This document shows positions 11,071-21,632 of a stretch of DNA of 64,000 nt, in pieces (the first letter of the stretch is position 1; each line of letters begins with the position of its first letter). The stretch is from NCBI GenBank assembly GCA_010015805.1, contig ML978133.1, positions 620,001 through 684,000 of the forward strand, written 5' to 3'. The stretch is from Rhizodiscina lignyota. Its lineage: Eukaryota; Ascomycota; Dothideomycetes; Aulographales; Rhizodiscinaceae. The notes below the pieces were generated by a model that saw only the letters and a program-made list of their open reading frames with translations, made no database searches and was not told where the DNA came from. The position numbers and the translations under genes are program-made.

Positions 11071-11415
11071 TCATGACTTTGACTTTTTGTCCTTTCCATC
11101 CCCCTCAACCTCCACGCCCGCCGCGGCAGCTAGCTCTCGATGCAGAGGCAATAGCTCTAGGAACTCTTTCGCGAGGTACCTAAACTCTGGATGTGCGTTC
11201 TTGACTCGCTCGACGACATCTTCTTGCGCAGGCGCGTCCTTCTGCTCTTCTTGCTCCTCGTCCAAGTCTGCTCCGAAATCATCCTCTTTCATTGCCTCTA
11301 AATGTTTCTGCTGAAGCCTCCTCGCCTCTTGCTCTTCGTCCAGAGCATCTTGCTCGGTTTCGATGATGTCTGCGTTATAGTCCTCGTCGGGCTTGCGCTG
11401 CTTCTGCTTCGGCAT
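11071..11415 (-). pseudogene. N-terminal fragment of Sas10/Utp3-like gene
   Basis: A 114-residue frame starting at the ATG at 11415 matches the acidic N-terminal part of Sas10/Utp3, an SSU-processome component. It contains the recognisable DYNADIIETEQDALDEEQEA, then LQQKHLEAMKEDDFGADL and HPEFRYLAKEFLELLPLHRE, the start of the Sas10/C1D domain. Full-length Sas10/Utp3 is around 600 residues. Here the frame ends in KKSKS soon after the domain begins, and its N-terminus also starts late compared with the family. No continuation is visible downstream. I read this as a partial duplicate rather than the working gene. It might still be transcribed as a small acidic protein. It lies about 210 bp from an inverted-repeat element. 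Confidence 0.6.
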
Positions 11416-11631
11416 GACGCGCTGTGTGTCGACCGATGAGGGTAACTAGGTCGTGAAGGTTTCTATAATGACTTTCGGCGGCGGACCCGAAGTGTTCTCG
11501 TACGTTGATGGCCTAGACAGGCAGCTTTCAAGCGTTTTGGAGGACGAGGTTTGGATGGAAAAAGGTGCAGGCCAAGTCTAGAAAATTACAAGCTCAGACC
11601 AAGATTTTTATCGATAAGCCACAAAGCTTGG

Positions 11632-11836
11632 GAAATGTCCGATTTTGACCCTAAGCTCAAGTTTAGCACTCTAATCCAGGCTCCGATAGCTATTTAATTT
11701 TTATTTTTTCTTAAAAAATAATACTGACTACGTACTGTATTTAAAAAATCTATTTTATTCAACTATCTCTAATATTATGGTTGAGAAAATACACTGAAAA
11801 GGAGCGTGTGTCTAAGGTGTCAAATCGGACATTTCA
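11632..11836. mobile_element. Small inverted-repeat element (MITE-like), AT-rich core
   Basis: GAAATGTCCGATTTTGAC at 11632-11649 is matched on the opposite strand by GAAATGTCCGATTTGAC ending at 11836, with weaker similarity beyond both arms (flank to flank about 11628-11841). The interior around 11690-11775 is strikingly AT-rich compared with the rest of the window and codes for nothing. The right arm continues into a stretch with a tRNA-like A-box (TGGCTCAGGGG on the minus strand, near 11865). A related sequence occurs near 30176. This fits a non-autonomous DNA element or a relic of one; the true ends and target-site duplication are not resolved. Confidence 0.5.
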
Positions 11837-11882
11837 GCCCCGACGTAGAGGATAAGCTCCTTTACCCCTGAGCCACGGCGCA
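11837..11882 (-). repeat. tRNA-like fragment beside the inverted repeat
   Basis: Read on the minus strand it starts GCGCCGTGGCTCAGGGGTA, which has an acceptor-like 5' end, an A-box (TGGCTCAGGGG) and a D-stem pair GCTC/GAGC. No B-box (GGTTCGAATCC type) or anticodon stem follows. I take it as a tRNA-derived repeat head, not a working tRNA gene. Confidence 0.3.
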
Positions 11883-12100
11883 ATTCACAGTGATTGGACA
11901 GCCGTTCGCGACCGCGCCTTGCATGCTGTTGATGAGTAAGACCATTTCCTCTAATTGACAATGCGTAAGAAAGGCGCATGATTCATAATACATCGATTAC
12001 CCAAAGGTCGGCGAAGTCGTCGGTTGGCAGACGTCCCTTAGGTAGTCCTACTGCATATGCTCGTGCGCCTGCAGCTCTTCAGGCCTACAGCTCTTGAAGG

Positions 12101-13327
12101 ATGGCGGTGGGTATGTTTTTGCTCGTCTTTACGGGAACATTCGTCCTAGCTCTGGTTCCAATACTCGCCATGAGTCTATTGTCGAAGAGGAAGAATCAAT
12201 TTCCTGTCACTGGGAGGGTAAGCTACCAGAACACCGTTTTGTTCGTGATGGGCCCTAACTCTCGATACAGACCGTTATCCTCACAGGTGCCTCTCAAGGC
12301 ATGGGACGAGGGGTGGCGAAGCTACTGGCTCAGAAAGGCGCCAACGTTGCGATAGTTGCGCGGGATCTGAAGAAACTCGATGCAGCTCTGGAGTACATAC
12401 GCGTCTGTTTGCGATTCCTCATTCGTGCTGTTACCCAATGCTAACTGATAGCAGGCCGCAGCATCCTCACCCTCTCAGCGATTCATCCGTATCTCGGCCG
12501 ACCTCACGAAGTACGAAGAGAACATCAGAGTAATTGAAGAAGTCACAAAGTGGAACGGTGGACAGCCTCCGGATATCGTCTGGGCTATCGCTGGGACCTC
12601 AATACCCAAGCTGTTTCTCGATGCGGACATTAAGACTCTTCGCGACCAGATGGATATCAACTACTGGGCTGGGGCATTCATGGCACAAGCTTCGCTCAAG
12701 GCGTGGTTCGGGCCGTACATCGACTCGTACAGTGCTCCTCCACCAGATCCCAAAGCTGCTGCAAAGAGCAAGGAAAAGCCTCCGCCCAGACATGTCATCC
12801 TTACATCCTCATCTGCAGCTTTCGTTGGTGTCACTGGCTATGGCATATATTCTCCTCCAAAGGCTGCGCTACGTAGCCTATGCGACAACGTACAATCAGA
12901 ACTCAATCTTTACCATGGCGCGTTCGCCTCTCGGCCTTCAAGCACGCTCATACCACAAGTTAAGATCCACACCGTTTTCCCTGGCAACATCTCATCTCCC
13001 GGACACGCCGCCGAAGATTTGATAAAGCATCCAGTTACTTTCGCTCTGGAGAAAGACGACCCAATGCAATCTGAGGACGAAGTCGCTGCTGCTGCAGTGG
13101 CTGGACTGGAAAGAGGAGACTACCTGATAATGACGAATTGGCTCGGGCATTTGATGAGATGGGGAACGATGAGTGGAAGCCCAAGAAATGGATGGGGGTT
13201 GTTGGACACTGTTATGAGCTGGATAGTGAACGTCGCGTGGTTATTTATTGGACCGGATATGGAGCGGACGGTGTGGAAGTGGGGAAAAGCAAATGGGATA
13301 TATGGCAAAGACGGGAGGAAAGGATAA
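12101..13327 (+). CDS. TSC10: 3-ketosphinganine (3-ketodihydrosphingosine) reductase
   Basis: Short-chain dehydrogenase that reduces 3-ketosphinganine to dihydrosphingosine with NADPH at the ER, the second step of sphingolipid synthesis. Exons 12101-12217, 12271-12402 and 12455-13327 give 373 residues. An N-terminal membrane helix (residues about 3-27, [20 protein letters not shown]) precedes QFPVTGR. The nucleotide-binding loop TGASQGMG is at 44-51 and the catalytic set is a Ser in ILTSSSA (about 201-203), Tyr215 and Lys219 in YSPPK. A second hydrophobic segment lies near the C-terminus ([11 protein letters not shown]). The second donor is GTCTGT, less usual than its neighbours, but it restores the family sequence EYIR then [10 protein letters not shown] and has a good branch site (GCTAAC). 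The gene is essential in yeast. Confidence 0.95.
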
Positions 13328-14108
13328 ATAATTCAACAAATTTTTCATTCCTTAATGATACGTGTAATGGGCTTCCCAGAGGCACAAGATGAGGCTATGG
13401 CATGAGCAATGCGAGTGTAAGTGGCCAATTGGCCGACCTGGAAATCCCGTTTCTCATTGTATAACTCAGCTCGTCACAATAATCTGTGGTCCAGATCCTG
13501 CTTGCCGGTACTTCTGCGATTAGAAGGCCGCCATTCTGTCCTCGAACACTGCTGCTCTAGCACATCAATTCTGTTGTCGTCCTCTGCACTTGTCTCCATG
13601 TGACGAAGAGACACCAGCAATTATTTACTGCAAGAACTTCTCTCATACGCGTTGGTCGCCTCAAACACTCTCTTGTCGATAAGTCGGTTCAATGTCTGAA
13701 AATTTGCATCACCAGCATTACTCCGGATTGAAAGAACTGGCTCGGAGATAGCAGTAATTGTGCAATAAAGCCTTAAGTTCTCCCTTGTAAAGAACCATTC
13801 AAAGGTTCAGAACCCTTAAGAAGCTCTTAAGAATACACAATCTGTATTTGAAGCAGTCAGGTGAATGAACTATCCGAGACTTCATAAATGGCGAGGGCGG
13901 TAAACAAAGGATAGCAGCGGAGCTACAACGCCACAAACTGTTAAGCAACACACACCTCATGGCTTTCCGTTTCACCCAAATTAGGCTTCCACGGAGCAAC
14001 GGGTTGACCAGGCAGCAATTTTTTTCAAACTAGCGTATAAAGTCACTGAATATAAAATCCTCCCCACCCTTCCCTCCAACTTTCTTCCACTTCCATCAAC
14101 AGTTCGCA
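13328..14108. other. Intergenic
   Basis: About 780 bp between TSC10 and the second 2EXR-like gene. No gene or repeat was recognised; the last 100 bp is pyrimidine-rich (CCCACCCTTCCCTCC), a usual leader feature in these genomes. Confidence 0.45.
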
Positions 14109-15179
14109 ATGGGGAATGGCCAATCCCGCCAGACGGGGGCTTCCTCTGCTCCAGCCATGCCTCGTTCCAAGGTAAATTCTCGCAAAGCCTCACTCACAAC
14201 AAAGAACACCACTACTTCTCACCCGTTGCGCATTTGAACAGAAGTCCCTCAAACCAGCTTGCCTACCAAGTCAAAATGCGAACAACACGTCGATCGCAGC
14301 TCTCTCTGAGCCTAGGAAGCACCTTGAAGGATGGTCTGATGCTCAGTACGTAAACACTCTTCCGAGAAACAAGACTTGAATGGGGCCTTGCATTTGATTT
14401 TGGCCAGGAAGCAAGCGTTTTTCGGCAAACTAGAGTTTCTGAGGTTCCCCGCGGAGCTGCGACTGATGGTCTACGATATCCTCCTCCTGAGTGCAACGGA
14501 GTACATTGAACTCGAGGAGCAGCCTGCCCGCACTGGTCCACTCTTCCAAGCAACCCTCCGGTCGAAATTAGGCATCTCAACTGTCATCCTTCGCACCTGC
14601 CGCCAAATCAATGAAGAAGGAATGCGCACCCTCTACGGCATGAACCACTTCAAGCTGCAAATTAGGGACAAGCGACACCATTTATTCGATGCTAGCTTGC
14701 CTAAGCTTCGCGAGATACCACTGAATAGGATCAAGACTCTAACAATCATCATTTATACCAACCCCCACTACCCCGACTCTAATGACCTCACCACCTGGGT
14801 TTTGGAGCGGGAGAAAAGGCGTAAGCGTTGTCACTTCTTCGCTGAGATGTCTGCGCTACAATCCGTGTCAGTCGGCATCACGGAACGCGCGCATTTCCTG
14901 CTCAATACTCCTCGGAGCGCCCTAGTCAGCATTGCTGGTGACATCGGCTGCGTTCGCTATCTTATGAGGGGGATTCCCAAGGCCGTGGAGCTCAAGTGGA
15001 TTCAGCCATCGATGAAGGCGGGTGTCCTCTCAACAACCGAGGATGGTGTGACTAGATTCCGGTATAATGGCACTGCTCTGGCAGTCAGCAGGCTCGAAGG
15101 GATAGAGGAACACAGCAGTGCGATTCGAGGGACGGAGGCATGCCTAAAGAGTCGTGCGGTTTCGAATAGCAAGAAGTAA
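14109..15179 (+). CDS. 2EXR/F-box-like fungal protein, paralogue
   Basis: Exons 14109-14171, 14242-14345 and 14408-15179 encode 312 residues. The first two exons give a disordered basic leader (MGNGQSRQTG, then PRSKKSLKP) and the third begins at QKQAFFGKLEFLRFPAELRLMVYDILLL, the family motif shown here in short pieces: FLRFPAELRLMVYDILL. The second landmark is ILRTCRQINEEGMRTLYGMNHF, equivalent to the TCK-IHGE-LYGENNF block of the gene at 9745. The remainder alternates Leu-rich and basic segments. The MGN start leaves open N-myristoylation (Gly2), though the downstream positions do not make this strong. Uncharacterised family; both paralogues are on the plus strand with TSC10 between them. 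Confidence 0.8.
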
Positions 15180-15377
15180 GGTGAAAGAGACTGCAGGGAC
15201 CAAGATCTCTAAAGCTTGCAGAGAAGGCGTGAAGTTGAGGAATAGGGTTCATTGACGGGTAAAAAGGGGGCTTCAGCGAGAGATACAAAGCGTGTGCCAA
15301 TGTTTTCACAGTGATGGTTAGATCGGCTCGATACGACGTGCTGGCGAGCTTTGCCTTTCTGCACAAGATGTCATTAG

Positions 15378-16271
15378 TTACGACCACTTCTTGACGAATT
15401 CCATCAGTGCTCCATCCACAATGTCCGGGTGACTCGCGCTCAAATAATGCTGGCCGCCATTTACTACCTGTAGCTTCGCCTCCTTCGCGTTCACAAACAG
15501 CTTGATCTCCTCCTGCGCATTTTGAACACTATACGCAGCGTCTTTATCGCCATGCATCCACAGCACCGGACATCTCACCTCCGGCAAGCGATTATGCATC
15601 CCATCTCTATCCCTCAGGTTGATGCAGCACTCCTTCAACCTCAGCCTGCCCTCATCGCCACTGTAGTTCTGCATCAACTCCTTGTTCCAGAACTCCACAG
15701 CCGACGAATTGATGTCCTGCCCGAAGCCCGTAAAGATGGGAAACTTGCGAAACTCCTCGCTGATGACGAAATCCGGCGTCGGCGTCGGCGACTGCAGGTC
15801 CGCGATTGGCTGCGTGAGCGTCCCTAGACAGTCGAAGTTTCCCAACTCCCTGCTCCTGTCGCTCTCGTAGTCCAGGCTCGTCCCCAGCGGAATGATACCT
15901 GCCACGCGATGCGGCTGCAGCAGCGCCATCCGCACCACGATCCAGCCCCCTTGACTCGTCCCCAGGGCGAATATCTTTCCCTGTATGCCTAAAGCGTCGA
16001 GCACCTGGAAGACCATGATCGCAGTGTCCCAGTATGTAAAAGTCGGCGTGCTCGTGCGGGTCTGGCCGTGGCCGTATGGTTCGATGGCGACGATGTTCAT
16101 CGCATCTAGGAGGTCCTTGTTCTGGTATTGTGCGGCGTAGAGATCAGATGTCATGGTGAAACTATTAATGAGGACGCAGGTGGGTTTAGACGGGTCGTAT
16201 GGACGGGGCATTTGGTACGCCGCATCCGTCCCAAAAAGATGCGGGACTGTGACGGTTTTGGTGTTTGGCAT
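15378..16271 (-). CDS. Alpha/beta hydrolase
   Basis: Intronless 297-residue protein; the ATG at 16271 (MPNTKTVTVPHLFG) is preferred because no ATG lies upstream in frame. The serine hydrolase triad can be read directly: nucleophile Ser in LGTSQGGW (GxSxG), Asp in MHGDKDAAYS and His in GGQHYLSASH. The oxyanion region corresponds to CVLINSFTMTSD near residue 35. Such 290-300-residue enzymes act on small esters, C-C bonds or thioesters and often sit in catabolic or secondary-metabolite clusters. It lies just downstream of a phenol 2-monooxygenase on the same strand and near a P450, which suggests, as inference, ring-cleavage or ester hydrolysis in the same pathway. Substrate not determinable. 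Confidence 0.88.
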   Translation of the reverse strand: MPNTKTVTVPHLFGTDAAYQMPRPYDPSKPTCVLINSFTMTSDLYAAQYQNKDLLDAMNIVAIEPYGHGQTRTSTPTFTYWDTAIMVFQVLDALGIQGKIFALGTSQGGWIVVRMALLQPHRVAGIIPLGTSLDYESDRSRELGNFDCLGTLTQPIADLQSPTPTPDFVISEEFRKFPIFTGFGQDINSSAVEFWNKELMQNYSGDEGRLRLKECCINLRDRDGMHNRLPEVRCPVLWMHGDKDAAYSVQNAQEEIKLFVNAKEAKLQVVNGGQHYLSASHPDIVDGALMEFVKKWS

Positions 16272-16834
16272 TGTGGATAATGCGAATACTACTTTCTTAC
16301 TGTGAGTATTGAAATACAGAGTTTCAATTGGAGTTACGAGATGGTAGCTGGGATATAAAGACGACAAATGGAATCAAGGACCAGACGACAGAAGGAAATA
16401 TCGCAAACGGAGGCATGATAGAACTTAGCTCGTCGCTGAAGCTGTATGTACATATCCGAGGATCCAGACCCCGCATCCTGTTCACTGTGTAGGTGGGAGG
16501 TCCAGCTTGCACTAGACTGCGGGAACGGAGGAAACTCATGACACGCTTTTGGAGTGAATTGGAGGGTGCCCAGTCGACTTTAAAAGACCGAGAGCCTTGT
16601 CGTCACTGTACAGGGGTGTGTAATACGACACTTGAACTGGGGAGTCTTGGCATTGTCTGGGCACCCAGATACACATGAAATAGTGAATTATGAATAGATC
16701 GCAGGTCATCAGTCAATATAGATTCTGATTGGCAAAGGGCGACTAGATGCTCTATCATGCCGTTGAGTTCAAATACGCAATACCGATTTTCCAATGCTGC
16801 AAACGCCGGATCCATGGCATCAAGTACAGCGCCT
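16272..16834. other. Intergenic between hydrolase and phenol monooxygenase
   Basis: About 560 bp holding the hydrolase promoter and the 3' region of the monooxygenase. No further gene seen. Confidence 0.4.
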
Positions 16835-18824
16835 TTAAAGCTGTGCTTGCTCTCCACCGAGCTTCTTCGTAACAAAGGCTCCGAAATAGTCATTCAGAGC
16901 ATCAATAGTACCACTGCCCTCCACCAGCTTGACCACGCACCCAACATAACCATCCGGCCGCACAATCACGACTCCGCCCTCGTCTTGGTCGAGCCCCATC
17001 TTTGCGTGTGCAGCGGCTTTCGAATCTGGAACGCGATGGTCCCAGATGTCGTCCGCGTATACGTGGTCCCTGTATCGCGCTAAAACGGGAGGTAGTGCCT
17101 CGCTAATGTCTACGCTTGCTCTCGGTGCATTGAAGACGGTTGCTACTGTGAAGAACTTTGAGTGTGGGTTCTCCCGCTCGTGATACGATACGCTGTCTAC
17201 GTCTTCGCGCGTGAAGGCTCCGAAGAATGAGCGCTTCGAACCGAGGCCACGAGCGAGGTCGTTGATAGCGCGGTGCGTAGTCGAGGGCTTGCCAGCGAAT
17301 ACGTAGATGCGGAACGAGCCATTTAGGGGGATCTCTTGCTCGAGATGGACAACGTTTGCATCGACAATGCGAGTCACGGTGGCTGGGATGAGAATACGGC
17401 CGGTTCGGAGCTTCGTGTTTTCTGGGTAAGTGAGGAAGAGAGGCGATCGAGCTGAATGATCAGCAGACCAGTTGAAGATGTTTGGATCGTACGCGACGCC
17501 ATAGCCAGAGGTGAACTCGCAGCTCGCCTTGAAAGTCTTCACGAACTCGTTTTCCTCGGCGGGTTCGTCTTTGTGTGCGCCTGCCACCTCGCCCGCCGAG
17601 GGCAGACGTGCCGAGAAGAGCTTCGCATACTTTGCGTCAAAGTTGAGGAGATTGTCGGCAATAAGCTTACGCTCGGTTTCGTAAGTTGAGAGGATATTGC
17701 GGGATGCGAAGCCAGATTCAACATGGTGGATCTTCCATGCGAAGTTCTGGGCGTCCAGGAAAGCAGTGTTCATGCCTTGCCCTGCCTTGGGCTGCGGAGC
17801 TTGTCAGCATGCTGTAAAATTACCCAATAATTGCAAAGCTAAATCTTACGCTATGAGTGTGGCAGCAGTCGCCACCCATGAATACTCGCTCGTCTAGGGT
17901 GTACTTCTCTGCGATGCCCTGTCCGATTGGATATACTGAGTACCATTCGACACGGTCCCACTCAATATAATAAGGTTGTAATATTTTCCTCGCGTGGTCT
18001 TGCACCTCCTGCTCCGTTGCGGATTTTCTTGGATTCCAGTCCGGATCGGTTGAAGATGCAATCTGTATGTATAATCGAACCATGTTGTCTTCTCGAGGAA
18101 TGACCATGATCGAACCGGCATCTGAGTGTATTGTGCATTTCATCTACCGAAATGTTAGTAGACAGCCTTGACTGGTCAATGGCATAGGCACCTTGATATC
18201 TGGGAAATCTGTCCGCACCACGCCATCCATGACACCCCAGACATGCGCAATTGGATCCTTGTAGTGCATCTGGACTCCAAGCTTTTCCCTTACGAAGCTC
18301 CTCGCGCCCTCCCCACTGAACAAATACTTTGTGCGGACTGTCTCCCGAGCCTCTCCGTCAACATGCGCCAAGCTGACCTCCACTGGATATTCGGTGTCCA
18401 TGCCATTGTTCTCAAACCCGGTAATCGTCCATGGTCTCTGGATCCTCCCCCCATTCTTCTCGATATCCGCAATGAATACTCTCTCGATCAAGCCCTGATG
18501 TAGCAGTGTTGTGAACGGGTACCGCGCGTCTATGAATTTCGGACAGCTCGCCCACGTCCCCGTCCTCTGTATGCCCCTAGCGCTTGGATCCCAAAATGCG
18601 ACCTCGTACACTTTCGCTGGCTCGTGCGCCATGACTGCGCGTTTAAGGCCCATGTTTCGGAGAAGGTCGAGAGAGCGCGGTTGAATTCCGTCGGCACGAC
18701 CGGTGGGTGTAGGTTCTGCCCTGTTGTCGATGTGCTTGACTTTGTAGCCCCATCTCTGCATGATGGTCCCCAGCATGAGTCCCACAGGACCGGCACCAAT
18801 GATTACTATGTCATACTTCTCCAT
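16835..18824 (-). CDS. FAD-dependent phenol 2-monooxygenase (phenol hydroxylase type)
   Basis: Flavoprotein monooxygenase that hydroxylates phenolic rings next to the existing hydroxyl using NADPH and O2. Exons 18824-18192, 18143-17850 and 17791-16835 (introns 48 and 58 nt) give 627 residues, the normal length. The FAD-binding Rossmann motif [10 protein letters not shown] is at residues 7-16. The second FAD motif reads [17 protein letters not shown] across the second junction. The C-terminal thioredoxin-like phenol-hydroxylase domain is complete: [12 protein letters not shown] and, near the end, [18 protein letters not shown]. The first intron has a perfect branch site, TACTAAC. Its neighbours are an alpha/beta hydrolase on the same strand and a divergent P450. 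Family sure; substrate may be phenol, a resorcinol-like compound or a polyketide. Confidence 0.94.
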
Positions 18825-19757
18825 GGTGTTGAGAGAACCGGAAGAAGCAAATAAAGGGAAGGAGAGAGGGTATCGGAGATGTAATGAAAGAAACAACAAG
18901 AGAATAGCGCGGGTATAATCGCCAACACTTATAACACTCCAGAGGCCTTAACGAGGCATGTTCATTTTATAGAGCTTCACTGCGGTTAGTCGCGGTGGAG
19001 GTGCAGTGAGGCGAAGGTTGGAGGAAATTCGGAGGTGATAGCTCCCACGGTAGCGAAAGCGGCATCGTGAATCGCCAATGCAGCGGCGAAGCTATCACTC
19101 GCTGTGTCATCGTAGGTTGCACCCGTCCCAGCTGGGATCCCGTGCGCGTCGATGATGCGCGCCGGTGGGGTCTGAGAGATACAGGAGGTCACGGAAGACA
19201 GACTCGGTACGTGAAATAAAGGGCGGGGTGGCCAAGAGACTCGGTCGGCCAGCATTTTATCCGTCTGGACTCGGCCTTTTCGGGCGACTGGTGGACTTTA
19301 GGGATTGTGAATAGAATACCAATGCTTCCGTAATACCTCCGTTCTCACTCTCGGATAGATGCCGTTCGACGGAGCGCTGCGCTGTCTGCGGCCACAGAGA
19401 TGGGCTTTTGCATGTAATCTACTCCGTACCCTCTCCCGGGTGCCATTTCCGGTACTTTACCCTTCACGACGTATTTCCGTTATTTCCTACACCGTCTCAT
19501 TGTTCCTGATTGGGCGCATGGGCTTGATACGAAACCGCTCTATGAGCATTTCGACCGAGAGCGGCTGTTGGTAACTGTGCGGAGGACCCACGAAGTAATC
19601 TTGTCTCCACGATCAGCTAAGATTCGGAGCCTTCTCCTCTCCACATCCCGAGTTACCCAGTTGAGATTAGAACTGGTATCAAGTCATATTCGTAGCGAAG
19701 ACACATATTTCTCTAATGTAAAACTCTCTGGCCACGCAAAGTGCAACTATCCTCTCA
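18825..19757. promoter_or_regulatory. Divergent intergenic region, phenol monooxygenase / P450
   Basis: About 930 bp between two oppositely oriented oxygenase genes, so it carries both promoters. It contains a short sequence CTACTCCGTACC near 19418 that recurs elsewhere in the window. An 89-codon minus-strand frame (19255-18986) is present but resembles no protein I know. Confidence 0.4.
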
Positions 19758-21632
19758 ATGGCTCCGTTGAACGTGAACTCGGCGATCCTTGGGTCCCTCT
19801 TGCGACCAGACGCCTGGCTATTGATTGGCGTCCTTGCTGTCGTGGGCTATGTCGTGTACGAGCGCTTCCTGTCCCCTTGTGCAGGCATTCCGGGGCCTTT
19901 CTTCGCCAGCCTCTCCCGCTGGTGGATGATCAAGCATACTCTGGAGGGAGATATGCACAGAGTCATGATCCAGCAGCATGAAAAATACGGAAGCCTTGTC
20001 AGGACAGGGCCGAATGAATTGAGCATATCAGACCTCAGCGCAATAAGGAAAATATATGGTAGGACAAAGAGGAACTGTAGCGTGTGGACTGGCGCTAACG
20101 CCCTTCACAGGCCCCGGGTCGAAGTTCAGAAAGTCGGACTGGTACTCTGTGTGGCAGGGCCACCGGAAGTTCGATCTGTTTGCGGAGAGAAATGAGAGCA
20201 TACATGGCGCACAACGAAAGCTGGTGGCCAGAGCCTATGCGATGGAAACGTTGAAAGACCTCGAAGAATATGTCAATAATGCCACTCGTGTCTTCATTCA
20301 ACGAATGGACGAGATGCAAGACCAGGTTGTGGATATGGGAAAATGGGTTCAATTGTATGCATTTGGTATGTACACCGCTTCCTCGGCCCTCCACGTCCGA
20401 ACCTGATATCCTATCCAGACGTTATTGGTGAGATTACATTCTCAAAGCGCTTCGGCTTCATGGACGTTGGTGAAGATGATGGGACATTCGGTGCCATTGA
20501 AGGTATATTAGGATCGGCATCCTGGATAGGCCAAGTCCCATGGCTCTTCTGGTTACACGATTATCTTCAACCTGTAATTGGAAATCACCTGAAGGTCAAC
20601 GCCCGCCACGGCGGTGTCCGTAACTTTGCAGCTCGTGAAGTCGCCGCTCGGAAGGATCGCGGCAGTGACCACAACGATATTCTAAGCAAGCTGTTTGCGG
20701 TGCAGAAAGACAAGCCCGAGTTTGAGGACACTTCCGTGCTGTCCATGGCGACGTCAAATGTAGCTGCGGGTAGTGACACGACTGCCATCTCTTTGCGCGC
20801 AATGGTGTGGTATTTGCTCAAATACCCAGAGTGCAAGCAGAAGCTCGTCGAGGAGATTGATGAGAGACGGAGGCAGGGCAAACTTAGCGATCCCGTCCAG
20901 CTTGAGGAGGCCGATCAGATGCCTTACCTGCAAGCTGTCATGTGGGAAGCGCTGCGGCTTCACCCGGCCGTCGGCATGAGTTTGCCACGAGTTGTGCCAG
21001 TAGGTGGGACGGAATTCGATGGCCATTACTTGCCTGCTGGTGTACGTTATGACTTAATCTCAGTAGGCATGGCCGTGAAAGCTGACGTGTGTTCGCACAG
21101 ACTATTGTGGGAGTCAATCCGTGGGTTGTCCAACGGAACAAAGAGGTTTATGGCGAGGATGTTGAAACGTTCAGACCTGAGCGTTGGTTGAACAAAGAGG
21201 ACAAAGGCGACATGCGTACGAGTCGACTCGCCGAAATGCCTTACGGTTTGAACTGACGCATGTTGTAGAGCGGTATTTCTTCGCTTTTGGCGCTGGAGCA
21301 AGGCTTTGCATTGGAAAGAGTAGGTGCAGTGTAAATTGTTGGATGCTATACACCGCTAATACCGTCATAGACATAAGTTGGCTTGAAATGTCAAAGGTGA
21401 GCTCGTGTCTCCAGATTCTGCCCGATGATCTACTGACTGTGCGCGCAAATGCAGCTTATTCCGACATTGTTCATGCACTTTGATATCACCCTTGAAGATT
21501 CGGACGCAGAGTTGAAGGAAACATGCTGGTAAGTTCTTGAAGTGGTCGTTCATTGTTTCGGCTGACATTCGCAGGTGGTTCGTGATCCAGAAGGGCTTGA
21601 ATGTGAAGCTGAATCGTCGTATCCGTGCCTAA
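19758..21632 (+). CDS. Cytochrome P450, pisatin-demethylase-like, 8 exons
   Basis: Membrane-anchored haem-thiolate monooxygenase. Exons 19758-20058, 20111-20365, 20419-21041, 21101-21215, 21269-21319, 21371-21396, 21455-21528 and 21575-21632 join in frame to 500 residues. Landmarks in order: N-terminal anchor ([15 protein letters not shown], about 20-35), PG hinge (GIPGPFF), I-helix AGSDTTA (302-308), K-helix EALR (362-365), PERW, and the haem loop [14 protein letters not shown] with Cys445. The last four exons are very small (51, 26, 74 and 58 nt), and every junction restores conserved sequence, for example CIGK then NISWLEMSK. The sequence resembles the fungal group of pisatin demethylases, but substrate cannot be inferred. 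Divergent from the phenol monooxygenase, hence possibly one aromatic-compound pathway. Confidence 0.93.

Noticed and set aside
11837-11882. Functional tRNA gene
   Set aside because: A-box and D-stem only; no anticodon stem, B-box or terminator.
18986-19255. 89-codon minus-strand frame between the phenol monooxygenase and the P450
   Set aside because: Open and not low-complexity, but no recognised motif, no signal peptide and no splice signals; it lies in a divergent promoter region.
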